Shown here: one piece after another, positions 1 to 8,059 of the stretch
How positions within the stretch are numbered: the first letter of the stretch is position 1
Layout of the letters: every line of letters starts with the position of its first letter
IMG/VR virus record: IMGVR_UViG_3300038825_001596
Coordinates: 1 to 29,292 of that record
Strand: one strand, 5' to 3'
Length of the DNA stretch: 29,292 nucleotides
From: a virus
Notes under the pieces: generated by a model
What the model saw: only the letters and a program-made list of their open reading frames with translations
Told to the model about the DNA's origin: nothing
Database searches by the model: none
Made by a program: the position numbers and the translations under genes

Positions 1-372
1 AAGATAACTGGCACGTCCAAAGATGTCGGGAAAAAAGCCCTCGCTGAAAGCGATTTTAAGCCCATTAAAGGACCTAAAAACTCACACCTTTACCCGTTAT
101 TTGAGGCGGTCATTTGTTTGATGCACCGCAAAACGGCACAGTCAGCCATTGAGCAGCGCAACCTTGCCGACGCTAAACTCAAAGAAGCGCAACGCTTAAA
201 GATTGAAGGCGAGTGGAGACCGATAACGGAGTCACGACAATTAGCGGCTCGCATGGCAGCGATCACAACCGAGGTGATTGAAACCAGTGACCTGCCACTT
301 TGGGAACAAAACAAACTTGTTGAGCAACTGAGAAGCGCGATGGCGCAAGGCATGGAGGTGAGTGATGAGTGA
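1..372 (+). CDS. Small terminase subunit, 5' partial (probable)
   Basis: The frame is open from the first base of the window, so the gene begins to the left. The visible 123 residues are charged and helical, with an Arg/Lys/Glu-rich stretch (AEQRN-like, then KLKEAQRLK), as in the central and C-terminal part of Nu1-like small terminase subunits that bind the packaging site and recruit the large subunit. The N-terminal DNA-binding domain is outside the window, so the call rests mainly on position: the 3' end overlaps the start of a clear large terminase gene by a few bases. A GGAGG lies inside its 3' end and serves the next gene. An ATG at 118 exists, but the frame clearly continues upstream of it. 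Confidence 0.6.
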   Translation, partial: KITGTSKDVGKKALAESDFKPIKGPKNSHLYPLFEAVICLMHRKTAQSAIEQRNLADAKLKEAQRLKIEGEWRPITESRQLAARMAAITTEVIETSDLPLWEQNKLVEQLRSAMAQGMEVSDE

Positions 373-2263
373 GGGGGAGGCATACCATGCTCAAGCACTT
401 TTTGAAGCTTGGAGCTCAGCATTGAGGGCAACCCCTCGATTGCCTTTTGAGGAGTGGGCACAAACTCACATCAGGAACGGGGACGGAACGCCTTTCTATT
501 TTAGACCGTATCAAGTGGCACCTGCGGCTGACTTGTTCAATCCAAAGATTGCAAGCGTTGCTTTACGTGCATACTCAGGAGCGGGCAAAACGTACCTTTT
601 TAGTGTTGCTTACGCTTACGCTATCGAGCAGTTAAAGCTCAAGATTGGCAAAATGTTCCCTGCCGAAAACCTGTCAGCGGATTGGTTTTTTAAAAAGCTG
701 ATGCCAATCCTTAAGGAGACGCCCGTGGTGGCAAGCCTGCCAATGGTTAAGGATAATGTGCTTTTCAAAGCTTGGGAAAATGGTGCCGAGATCACAGGCG
801 TTGGAGCAAACTCAGCGGGACGGATCAGGACCCTTGAGGTTGATGTGGCGGATGCTGATGAGATTGATGCCATTACGTCAGAAATCAGAGATGAGGGTGA
901 CAAGCTGCAAATGTTTTTAAGACGGACAAGGGGACGCAAACGTCAACACCATTGGCTTGCCTCTTATCCCTCAATCGTTGGTGGCTCTAAAATTGACGCA
1001 GCGATTGACCAGTCTGATGGATGCGCTTGGTTTTATGATTGTCCAAAATGTAACGAGCCTCAAAGCTTTCACCCTAAAGATATTGTTTGGAAACAAGACA
1101 AAGCTCATGAGGCTCAAGTTGAATGTCCTGAGTGCGCCAAAACTTTCACCGACAAAGAGCGCAAAGAATCAGTCTTGGAAACAGGGCACTTTCGGGACCG
1201 TGACAATCAGATCATTGTGCCTGGAGAACTGCCCTCAGAGCAATACGGTGGGCGCAGAGGGTACCACATCAATTGCATGGCTCACGTTGGTGAGCACGCT
1301 GACAAGTTTGTGAGCTATTTGCATGAGGTGGTTGCCTCAGCCGAACAAGCTGACAGGTCAGAAAATCCAAAGAAAGCCAGACGGGTTTTGATAAACACCC
1401 TTTGGGCTGAATCTTATGAAGAGGAGTATGAGGAGAAAGCTGACCCTGAGGGGCTGATGGCTGACCGTGACGATTATGATCCTGCGGGCTTACTGCCTGA
1501 GGAAATAACAAGGATATGGGCGGGGGCTGATGTAAACGGCAAATTCATTGCGGTCTTTGTTATGGGATCAGGACCGTCAGGCTTTTACGGTTTAAATTAT
1601 ACCGAAATACAAGGGCGATGGGACTCGCCACAAACTTGGAAAGCCCTCGATCAGATCAGGAGACGCAAGTGGAAGCACCCAAATGGCGCAAGCTTAGGCA
1701 TTAGAAGGCTTTTTATAGACAGCCGATTCCAAAAAAACACCGTTCAAAGTTGGACCAAACCACGACAGCCACAAGTTTTGGCGGTCATGGGAAGCTCTGC
1801 CGTTGGTGCGCCTGCCCTTGGTAGCAAACGAAAAGACGCAAGCACAGGCGCGAACGTAATGACTTTGGGCGTCGATGAGTTAAAAGATCAGGTTTATGAC
1901 ATCATTGACAAAGATACTGACACCCCATTCTCTGCCTTTTTTACTGATGCCGTTGAGGACGGGGTTGAAATGTTTGGAGGTGAATTTTTTGACGGCTTAC
2001 TTGCAGAGGAACGCGACACCAAAAGGGCAAGGGATGGCAGAGTGGTCACAACGTTCGTGCATACTGAGGGCGCACCAAGAAACGAACCGCTTGACTGTTT
2101 TGCTTATGCACTGGCTGCCTTTAAGTCAGACAAACGCACTGAGGAAGCGGCAAAAAAAGCCCTTGATGGACTTGCAAATGGTCAAGTTGATCCAGAGCAA
2201 CCGCGTCCTGTTCGACAATATCAACCCACTAGAGGCATCGGGAGGCAAGGCGGTTGGCTATGA
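365..2263 (+). CDS. Terminase large subunit, lambda GpA type
   Basis: ATP-driven DNA packaging motor and nuclease that acts at the portal. From the ATG at 365 the protein has 632 residues, close to lambda gpA (641). A Walker A-like loop SGAGKT is at residues 71-76, an acidic Walker B-like segment (VADADEID) near 161-168, and a CxxC...CxxC zinc pair at C226/C229 and C254/C257, typical of the GpA family. The C-terminal nuclease half shows the expected acidic residues in GADV (D389), FIDS (D452) and LDCF (D577). A GTG at 362 could also start the gene, but GGAGG at 354-358 is 6 nt from the ATG and favours 365. It overlaps the small terminase gene and is coupled to the next gene by ATGA. Confidence 0.93.
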   Translation: MSEGEAYHAQALFEAWSSALRATPRLPFEEWAQTHIRNGDGTPFYFRPYQVAPAADLFNPKIASVALRAYSGAGKTYLFSVAYAYAIEQLKLKIGKMFPAENLSADWFFKKLMPILKETPVVASLPMVKDNVLFKAWENGAEITGVGANSAGRIRTLEVDVADADEIDAITSEIRDEGDKLQMFLRRTRGRKRQHHWLASYPSIVGGSKIDAAIDQSDGCAWFYDCPKCNEPQSFHPKDIVWKQDKAHEAQVECPECAKTFTDKERKESVLETGHFRDRDNQIIVPGELPSEQYGGRRGYHINCMAHVGEHADKFVSYLHEVVASAEQADRSENPKKARRVLINTLWAESYEEEYEEKADPEGLMADRDDYDPAGLLPEEITRIWAGADVNGKFIAVFVMGSGPSGFYGLNYTEIQGRWDSPQTWKALDQIRRRKWKHPNGASLGIRRLFIDSRFQKNTVQSWTKPRQPQVLAVMGSSAVGAPALGSKRKDASTGANVMTLGVDELKDQVYDIIDKDTDTPFSAFFTDAVEDGVEMFGGEFFDGLLAEERDTKRARDGRVVTTFVHTEGAPRNEPLDCFAYALAAFKSDKRTEEAAKKALDGLANGQVDPEQPRPVRQYQPTRGIGRQGGWL

Positions 2264-2589
2264 TGCCTTTTACAAGAGAGCAACGACTAGTCTTTGAGAT
2301 GCTTAAGGCGTCGGCTGTTATCATTAACCACGCCAAAAAAAATAAACTTTTAAATGATGACTTATTTTTGACCACTTGGGCAGATCCAAACAACAGGGGT
2401 GAGCTTGGTGGTTTTCAGTCTGGTGTAATTTTGACAACCTACGACTTGATTGCAGAGGTTACTTTTTGGAGATCATCGAGTGCAGAGTGGTGCCTTGAGT
2501 TTTTAGGCTTTGAGATGATCACACCGTGGGAATTTTTGCAAAAACTTTTAGAAAACATAAACAAAACAAAACCACAAAAAGCAAAATGA
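2260..2589 (+). CDS. Hypothetical protein between terminase and head completion genes
   Basis: The ATG at 2260 overlaps the terminase stop (ATGA), which implies translational coupling; a second ATG follows directly. The 109-residue product has no family I recognise. The N-terminal half is helical (REQRLVFEMLKASAV), the middle contains WADPNNRGELGGF, and a Trp-rich segment (FWRSSSAEWCLEFLGF) precedes a Lys-rich tail. There is no signal peptide or convincing membrane span. Its place between the large terminase and the portal is where lambda-like phages carry small head genes, but nothing in the sequence proves a virion role. Confidence 0.65.
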   Translation: MMPFTREQRLVFEMLKASAVIINHAKKNKLLNDDLFLTTWADPNNRGELGGFQSGVILTTYDLIAEVTFWRSSSAEWCLEFLGFEMITPWEFLQKLLENINKTKPQKAK

Positions 2590-2593
2590 TGCC

Positions 2594-2636
2594 CTCCCTA
2601 TCAAATTTTAAGGAATTGATGCAAATTTTAATTTGA
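2594..2636 (+). promoter_or_regulatory. Candidate late-gene upstream element (CCCTATC type, weak copy)
   Basis: The gap before the gpW-like gene contains CTCCCTATC, an NNN-TTTT, then an AT-rich leader ending in TAATTTGA directly before the ATG. The same CCCTATC-NNN-(N)TTTT block followed by a TAATxT block lies upstream of the genes at 8060 and 13681. Spacing here is looser (26 nt between blocks instead of 19), so this is the weakest of the three. No Shine-Dalgarno sequence is present at the usual distance. It could be a promoter or an AT-rich translation leader. Confidence 0.3.
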
Positions 2637-3203
2637 ATGGCTATTGAAACAAAAACGAACGTCCCGCCAAAGTTTCGGGCAGGAGACACCACAAAATGGA
2701 CGGTCACATATGCCGATTATCCTGCATCAACTTGGTCACTCATTTATTATTTTAAAAGACCCTCAGAGCCAACCGTTGAGTTGCGTGCAACAGCAAGCGG
2801 TGATGATTTTGCTGTCACGATAAGCGCACAAGACTCAACACAATTTAAGCCTGGACGTTGGCAATGGCACGCAAGGGCAGAAAAACAAAGTGAGGGCGCA
2901 ATTGTTGCAGAGAGTGGCACCGTTGACGTCTTGCCAGACCCGTCAGCGATGGACATTAAAGACAGCTTTGCCGTCAAAGCCTTGGCTTTGGTTGAGGCAA
3001 GTCTTGCGGGTGACCTTGTAACGGCTCAAGAAAGCATTTCAATTGCAGGCGTTGACATCACAAAAATGGGCATCAGTGAGAGGTTTGATTTAAGGGATAG
3101 ACTTAAGGCAGAGGTCTCAAGGGAAAGAACTAGGGCAATATTAAAAGAGGGGTCCGATATGCCAGGGCGCTCAGGTTACCAAGTAAGATTTAAAAATGGT
3201 TAA
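2637..3203 (+). CDS. gpW-like head completion / head-tail joining protein with extra N-terminal domain
   Basis: The last ~75 of 188 residues (ALALVEASLAGD, SISIAGVDITKM, DLRDRLKAEVSRER) resemble lambda gpW and related connector proteins, which sit between terminase and portal in lambda-like phages and plug the portal after packaging. gpW itself is about 68 residues. Here a ~105-residue N-terminal domain rich in beta strands (TYADYPASTWSLIYYF, GRWQWHARAEK, GTVDVLPD) precedes it and looks immunoglobulin-like. ATG start after a short AT-rich gap; the stop overlaps the portal start. The gpW-like assignment is by motif and position; the N-terminal fold is inference. Confidence 0.6.
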   Translation: MAIETKTNVPPKFRAGDTTKWTVTYADYPASTWSLIYYFKRPSEPTVELRATASGDDFAVTISAQDSTQFKPGRWQWHARAEKQSEGAIVAESGTVDVLPDPSAMDIKDSFAVKALALVEASLAGDLVTAQESISIAGVDITKMGISERFDLRDRLKAEVSRERTRAILKEGSDMPGRSGYQVRFKNG

Positions 3204-4770
3204 TCCACTTAAAGTAATTAAAAAGGCGTTCAAAGGTAGAAAAGGCGCAAGAGGGTATAATGATCTGCACGCTGCACGCTTGTTGTCTGACTGGATCATG
3301 TCAACAGATGACGCCAATGATCGACTCACACAACACCTTGGTCATTTGCGTAAAATGTGCCGAGACCTTGCAGAGACTAACAAATATACAGGCAGATACT
3401 TGGACTTGAGAGTCATGAATGTCGTTGGACCCAATGGCTTTCAATTGCAAAGCCGTGCAACTGACAGAAATGGCAACAAAGACCAATATGCTCGAAACGT
3501 CATTGAATCAAAGTGGCGCGAGTGGAAGCTTCCCGAATTTTGCACTGTCTCAGGAGATATGCACGGCAATGATGAGGACCGTCTGCATGAGCGCACGCTT
3601 GCCGTTGATGGTGAGGTCTTTGTTTTAGTTTACCCAGGGTTTGATAATGAGCACCGCTTTGCCATTAGGACCATTTCAACTGACTTTGTTGATCACGAAT
3701 ATAACCTAAAAAAATTGCCGAACGGCAACAGGGTGGTGATGGGCAAAGAGTTGACGCCTCAAGGTCAGTGTGTTGCCATCTGGCTGACGGGCGAGCAGGA
3801 TGGGGCTTTGATTAAGCCACACCAAGGGGGCAAACGGTCCCGAATACCGTGCCTCAATCAGTACATGAAGAGCGGTGGCGTTGGTGCACCGTCAAAGTCT
3901 GGTTACATCCTGCACCATTTTGCAAAAAAACGACCTGAGCAACAGCGTGGGGTGAGTGATTTAGTTTATGCCCTTGAAAGTTTAAGACATTTAGAGCGGA
4001 CCGAGGAGGCTCATCACATGGCTGCACGCTTGGCATCATGTGCCGTGTTTCAGCGGGTTGATGACAATGCTGATGATTGGGACTATGAGGAAAGTGAAAG
4101 GTTTGCGGATCAGATGCAAGTCACGCCTGGATTTGTGTTACGCTCAGGACTTGGCAGAAAGTGGGAAATCTTACAGCCACAATTTCCAAACACGGCACTG
4201 CCTGATCATGCTAAGCAAACTTTACAGGGTGCAGGCGCAAGCCTTGGTATTTCTTATAATGCTTTTAGTGGTGACCTTGAGGGGACAAGCTACTCAAGCG
4301 GACGCCTTGGCTCATTAACAGAGCGAGATTGTTGGAAGACCAAACAGAATGAAGCCATCAACGGCAGAATCAGACCGATATTCAACGCATGGCTAAGGAC
4401 TCAACTGGCTTATAACATCCTTGGAGGCTTGGCTTTTGAGGAGGAGAAAAAATACCAAGCTGCACACATACAAGCCAGACGTTGGGACCACATTGATCCA
4501 CTTAAGGATAGCGCAGGCAGAAAGTCAGACTTGCAAGCCAGATTGACCTCACCGCAGCGAGTTATTGCTGAGCGTGGTGATGACATCGAGGAGGTGCTTA
4601 ATGAATGGGCAGAATATGAGGCATTAGTTGAAAGCAAAGGACTCATTGCTACAGATTTCCGATCAAGTGAATTGGAAGCCTCCCTATCCAAAGAAGAGGA
4701 TGAGGAGGATATTGAGGAGAAATATTTTTACGACAAAGACAAAAAGAAAAAGAAAAAGAAAAAATCTTGA
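3196..4770 (+). CDS. Portal protein, lambda GpB family
   Basis: A 524-residue portal subunit, similar in length to lambda gpB (533). It forms the dodecameric ring at the capsid vertex through which DNA enters and leaves. Diagnostic stretches of the lambda portal family are visible: TGRYLDLRVMNVVGPNGF near residues 65-83, the DGEVFV strand, QQRGVSDL, and SYNAFSGDLEGTSYSSGR in the C-terminal third. The last ~20 residues are almost entirely acidic then poly-lysine (DKDKKKKKKKKS), coded by a run of A and G. The start overlaps the gpW-like gene by 8 nt, and the stop overlaps a TTG that opens the protease/capsid frame, which is in the -1 phase relative to the portal. Confidence 0.92.
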   Translation: MVNPLKVIKKAFKGRKGARGYNDLHAARLLSDWIMSTDDANDRLTQHLGHLRKMCRDLAETNKYTGRYLDLRVMNVVGPNGFQLQSRATDRNGNKDQYARNVIESKWREWKLPEFCTVSGDMHGNDEDRLHERTLAVDGEVFVLVYPGFDNEHRFAIRTISTDFVDHEYNLKKLPNGNRVVMGKELTPQGQCVAIWLTGEQDGALIKPHQGGKRSRIPCLNQYMKSGGVGAPSKSGYILHHFAKKRPEQQRGVSDLVYALESLRHLERTEEAHHMAARLASCAVFQRVDDNADDWDYEESERFADQMQVTPGFVLRSGLGRKWEILQPQFPNTALPDHAKQTLQGAGASLGISYNAFSGDLEGTSYSSGRLGSLTERDCWKTKQNEAINGRIRPIFNAWLRTQLAYNILGGLAFEEEKKYQAAHIQARRWDHIDPLKDSAGRKSDLQARLTSPQRVIAERGDDIEEVLNEWAEYEALVESKGLIATDFRSSELEASLSKEEDEEDIEEKYFYDKDKKKKKKKKS

Positions 4771-7028
4771 AGCCTGAGACTGAAATAAGAGTGGACAATG
4801 TTCCGCAGTTTATTCGAGACAACGCAAGGCGTGGTCTGGACCTGCTTGAATTTGCAGGTGATGGCTTAACAGAAAAAACAAAACGGGAAGCGAGGAACAT
4901 GGCAAGGGGGCAGGTCAGTGATGACAAAGCGGTTAGGATGGGCGCGTGGTTTGAGAGGCATGAAAGCGATTTAAAAAGCCCAGACGCCAATGCTTACGTA
5001 AGTGGCGAGTCAAACCGACCAACTGCGGGGCAAGTGGCTTGGCTGTTATGGGGCGGAGATTTAGACAAAACAAACAGATTAAGAGCCATGAAATGGGCTC
5101 AAAGACAAAACAACACTGAAGAAAAAAACATGAAGCCATTTGATGACGGTGAAAAAATTGGGGTTCAATATCGATCTCTTGAAATTAGAGAGGACTCCAT
5201 CAACGACGAGGACCGTTCTGTCTCTCTATCATTTTCTAGTGAGGAGCCTGGCGAACGACTAAGGGGTCTTGAAATATTAGACCATGACAAGAGCGCAGCG
5301 AGGATGGAGCGCATTAACACAGGTGCACCACTGTTGTGGAATCATGACCCAAACGACCAGATTGGTGTCGTTGATAAGGCTTATATCGGAGACGATAAGC
5401 GTGGTCATGCTGTTGTCAGATTTGGCAAAGGGCAAAGAGCTCAAGAATTTTTCCAAGACGTAAAAGACGGCATCAGAAAGCTTGTCAGTTTTGGATACAG
5501 GATTCACAGGGTAACTGATACAGAAGCGAACAGCGAGGGGGTAAACTCGTATCGCGTCACTGATTGGGAACCTTTTGAAATCAGTCTCGTTTCAATTCCG
5601 ATGGATATGACCGTCGGGGTGGGGCGTGCCAGTAGCGACTCGATGAACGTGGTGAGAGTCCAAGACGCTGAACCATCCACACCAGAAAAAACAATTAATC
5701 AGGAGAACATTAAAAATATGTCTGATATAAATGATAAGGTGAGCGAGACTGAAACCCGCAACGTGGCGGAGTCAGTACCGCAAGCTTATGTCCCAAATAA
5801 TGAGGACAAGGCACGTTTTAGACGTGACGAAATGAAAAGGCAAAGCGGAATCAGATCCCTTGGGGAAAAATTTGGCTTTGGAGAAGATGCAGAGAGAGCA
5901 ATCGAGGAAGGAACTGACCTTGAAACTTTTAGAAGATCAGTGACAGAATCTTGGGAGGCTCCAAGTGCTGCAATTAATCACGACGGACTCAATGAGGCTG
6001 TTGGAATGAATGAGAAAGAGCTTAGACAGTTTTCTGTTGTTAAAGCAATCCGTGACATCAAAAGCGGCAAAGGTCTTGAGGGACTTGAGCGTGAGGTGTC
6101 TGAGCAGGCTGCTCGTAATGCAGGCTTAACACTTGGAAACAACGAGCTTTACATTCCTGCCGAATTTGGTCAAAGAGCTTTACAATCTGAAACTGATTCA
6201 GAGGGTGGATTCACTGTTGAGACTCAAGTCGGTGACTTAATTGAAAAGCTTGACGCTGCTTTAATTACTAGCCAACTCGGTGCTACAATCCTCACAGGCT
6301 TGTCTGGAAATGTTGCCTTGCCTGCATTGACAGGAGGAGCAACTGCCGCTTGGACTGGTGAAGAGGGTCAGGTTTCACCAACAGACCAAACCTTTGCACA
6401 AGTCAGCTTGTCACCTAAAAGGCTTGCAGTTAGAACAATCTACTCAGACCAGTTGGTTGCTCAAAGCTCATTAAGCATTGAGAACACTGTCAGAGATGAC
6501 TTGATCAAGCGTGAGGCATTAGCTGTTGACCTTGCTGCACTCGATGGAACAGGTTCAAGCAATCAGCCTCAGGGCGTTGCTCGTAAGTCTGGCATTGGTT
6601 CAGTTACCTTTGGAGGTGCTCCAACTTTTGCCAAGTATGTTGATCTTTGGAAAGAGGTTGCAGCTGATAGCGCACCGCAAGACAATCTTGCATTTGTGAC
6701 ATCTGCCGCAGCAATTGCTAAAGGATTAAGCACAACAAAAGACTCAGGCAGTGGTCAGTTTATCATGAATGAGTCACCAAACGGTGGTTTTTCAATTCTT
6801 GGAATCCCTGTTGTTATGTTTAACCAAGCGTTTGGAGTTGCTGACAGAGTTCTGTACGGAGCGTTTTCTGAGCTTATCATTGCTCAGTTTAGTGCCCGTA
6901 AGCTCACAGTGGACCCTTACAGCCGTGCTGATTATGGTCAGGTTGCAGTAACATCAAACTGCTTCTATGACATGAATGTGAGACATGAGCAAAGCTTTGC
7001 AGCTTCCTCAGACTCAGCCGCACAGTAA
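4767..7028 (+). CDS. Prohead protease / major capsid protein fusion with N-terminal accessory domain
   Basis: One frame of 753 codons encodes three parts. Residues ~10-110 (VPQFIRDNARRGLDLLE, MGAWFERHE, AGQVAWLLWGGD) match a small domain seen in front of phage prohead proteases, function unknown. Residues ~130-285 are an S78 (HK97 gp4-like) protease with His193 in LLWNHD and Ser273 in EISLVS. Residues ~380-753 are an HK97-fold capsid (ELYIPAEFG, SETDSEGGF, LPALTGG, AAWTGEEGQ, AVDLAALDGTG, LGIPVVMFN). Between them is a charged scaffold-like linker. The nominal TTG start (TTGA overlap with the portal) has no Shine-Dalgarno. In-frame ATGs at 5130 (residue 122) and 5718 (residue 318, with AGGAG 12 nt upstream) could make protease and capsid separately. 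Confidence 0.9.
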   Translation: MKPETEIRVDNVPQFIRDNARRGLDLLEFAGDGLTEKTKREARNMARGQVSDDKAVRMGAWFERHESDLKSPDANAYVSGESNRPTAGQVAWLLWGGDLDKTNRLRAMKWAQRQNNTEEKNMKPFDDGEKIGVQYRSLEIREDSINDEDRSVSLSFSSEEPGERLRGLEILDHDKSAARMERINTGAPLLWNHDPNDQIGVVDKAYIGDDKRGHAVVRFGKGQRAQEFFQDVKDGIRKLVSFGYRIHRVTDTEANSEGVNSYRVTDWEPFEISLVSIPMDMTVGVGRASSDSMNVVRVQDAEPSTPEKTINQENIKNMSDINDKVSETETRNVAESVPQAYVPNNEDKARFRRDEMKRQSGIRSLGEKFGFGEDAERAIEEGTDLETFRRSVTESWEAPSAAINHDGLNEAVGMNEKELRQFSVVKAIRDIKSGKGLEGLEREVSEQAARNAGLTLGNNELYIPAEFGQRALQSETDSEGGFTVETQVGDLIEKLDAALITSQLGATILTGLSGNVALPALTGGATAAWTGEEGQVSPTDQTFAQVSLSPKRLAVRTIYSDQLVAQSSLSIENTVRDDLIKREALAVDLAALDGTGSSNQPQGVARKSGIGSVTFGGAPTFAKYVDLWKEVAADSAPQDNLAFVTSAAAIAKGLSTTKDSGSGQFIMNESPNGGFSILGIPVVMFNQAFGVADRVLYGAFSELIIAQFSARKLTVDPYSRADYGQVAVTSNCFYDMNVRHEQSFAASSDSAAQ
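5701..5720 (+). promoter_or_regulatory. Possible internal ribosome-binding site and start for capsid-only product
   Basis: Inside the fusion frame, AGGAG is followed after 12 nt by an in-frame ATG (MSDINDKV). Initiation here would give a 436-residue protein holding the scaffold-like linker and the complete capsid domain, without the protease. The site lies at the junction between protease and capsid. The spacing is longer than the usual 5-9 nt, so activity is uncertain. A nested start would let capsid be made in excess over protease, as lambda C/Nu3 does for scaffold. Confidence 0.4.
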
Positions 7029-7036
7029 CCTTAAAA

Positions 7037-7064
7037 GCGGGACCCTTACATTGTAGGGGTCCTG
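7037..7064 (+). terminator. Strong hairpin after the capsid gene (terminator or mRNA stabiliser)
   Basis: GGACCC pairs with GGGTCC, with inner TACA/TGTA and outer GC pairs extending the stem to about 12 bp with two wobble pairs and a 3-nt loop. It begins 9 nt after the capsid stop. No T-tract follows, so complete rho-independent termination is doubtful. Partial termination, or protection of the abundant capsid mRNA from 3' decay, is equally possible. Confidence 0.6.
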
Positions 7065-7082
7065 CATTACTTATTAATTGTC

Positions 7083-7247
7083 ATGGACGTTATTATTTTA
7101 AGAGATACTTACATAAAAGGTGAGCCAGTTAGTCCATCAAACAAAGCAATCAGCGTTGATGATGCTGATGGCAGAGCTTTGATTAGAGCTAACAAAGCAA
7201 TCCTTGCAGAAAGTAAGCCAAAAAAGAAAGCCGCGAAAAAAGATTAA
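7083..7247 (+). CDS. Small neck/head protein after capsid (54 aa)
   Basis: A 54-residue protein beginning MDVIILRDTYIKGEPVSP, with a middle VDDADGRALIRANKAI and a Lys/Ala-rich tail (KPKKKAAKK). This pattern (a 'YI-GEPV' strand, then an Asp-rich turn and a short helix with a basic C-terminus) is common in small proteins coded directly after capsid genes in siphoviruses, in the place of lambda FI, but I cannot name a family with confidence. ATG start in an AT-rich leader without a Shine-Dalgarno. The stop is followed after three bases by the next ATG (TAATTAATG). Confidence 0.65.
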   Translation: MDVIILRDTYIKGEPVSPSNKAISVDDADGRALIRANKAILAESKPKKKAAKKD

Positions 7248-7250
7248 TTA

Positions 7251-7583
7251 ATGTCTGTAATCAGTGACGTTGAGGCAGGCTTTGAAATTCTTGCAAGTTT
7301 GCACACCCAAGGGGCAAAGGTTACCATTGGCGAGCGTCCTCCTGTACCTTGTATTATTCCAGACGGAATTGAAAGGCAAGGCGAGGAAAGACCTGGCAGG
7401 TACCGCAACACGGTCACGATTTCAATCGCAGTTTTAAAAAAAGACATTGGCACCTCGCCCCATGCGGGTGAGCGTGCTGTTGTCGACTTTAATGGTGAAC
7501 AGTTTCAAATGATTGTCAGCCCTGACGTCGATGTCCAAGAACAAGGCGGGGCAATCTATGCAATGACACTCGTCTCAGGATAA
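7251..7583 (+). CDS. Probable head-tail connector, FII-like position
   Basis: A 110-residue protein, mostly predicted beta strand (KVTIGERPPVPCII, TVTISIAVLKKDI, AVVDFNGEQFQMIV, GAIYAMTLVSG). Size, strand-rich character and place (capsid, small neck protein, this gene, tail terminator candidate, tail tube candidate) match the head-tail connector gpFII slot of lambda-like phages. No individual motif proves it. It starts 3 nt after the previous stop and ends one base before the next ATG, so it belongs to one operon. Confidence 0.5.
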   Translation: MSVISDVEAGFEILASLHTQGAKVTIGERPPVPCIIPDGIERQGEERPGRYRNTVTISIAVLKKDIGTSPHAGERAVVDFNGEQFQMIVSPDVDVQEQGGAIYAMTLVSG

Positions 7584-7584
7584 A

Positions 7585-8019
7585 ATGGATTTTTGTAAAC
7601 TATGGGAGAAAAGGCTTCTCGATATTGCTGAGCCATTTTTAGATCCCAAACCTGCACTCATTGAGGGCTCTGGACTTGCAGAGTTTGCCGACGGGTCAAC
7701 GCTTGCCGTGGTCGTAAACCCAGGGGCGGAGTTTCCTCCGCACTCTGGTTTCATGGAGTGTGAGTTGGTCATTGAATACGATTATGAGAAAGCTCAAGAC
7801 CCTGATGTGGTGAGTGAGGTTTGGGGTCAAATTCTTGAGGCATTTGGAGACGGTAAAAATGGCGATGAGCCACTAAGGACCAGACTCGCCTCAGGTGATT
7901 TGGTCATCCCCTCAGGCATTGATTCGGTCCAATATGAAAGGGGTTGGATCAACGATATTGGCAGCGGAATCAATCAATTTTTTATCACTGCTTACCTTGG
8001 AATTACAAAACCAACCTAG
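7585..8019 (+). CDS. Probable tail terminator / minor tail protein
   Basis: A 144-residue protein. The N-terminus is helical (FCKLWEKRLLDIAEPFL), then come strands (LAVVVNPGAEFPP, CELVIEYDYE), a helix (VSEVWGQILEAFGD) and C-terminal strands (QFFITAYLGITKP). This alternation and size fit tail terminator (lambda gpU-like) or related minor tail proteins, and the gene sits between the connector candidate and the tail tube candidate. The assignment is by order and secondary-structure impression only. It is followed by a 40-nt gap with a conserved upstream element. Confidence 0.45.
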   Translation: MDFCKLWEKRLLDIAEPFLDPKPALIEGSGLAEFADGSTLAVVVNPGAEFPPHSGFMECELVIEYDYEKAQDPDVVSEVWGQILEAFGDGKNGDEPLRTRLASGDLVIPSGIDSVQYERGWINDIGSGINQFFITAYLGITKPT

Positions 8020-8059
8020 TCCCCTATCTTTATTTTTACACTTAAACTAATATATTATT
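8019..8059 (+). promoter_or_regulatory. Candidate late promoter/leader (CCCCTATC type)
   Basis: CCCCTATC ends 31 nt before the ATG at 8060. It is followed by a TTTTT tract and, after 19 nt, by TAATAT six bases before the ATG. The element at 13642 has exactly the same 31-nt and 19-nt spacings (CCCCTATC...TAATTT...ATG). No Shine-Dalgarno is seen. If TAATAT is a -10 box the transcript would be nearly leaderless; otherwise this may be an A/U-rich translation leader. Confidence 0.4.
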
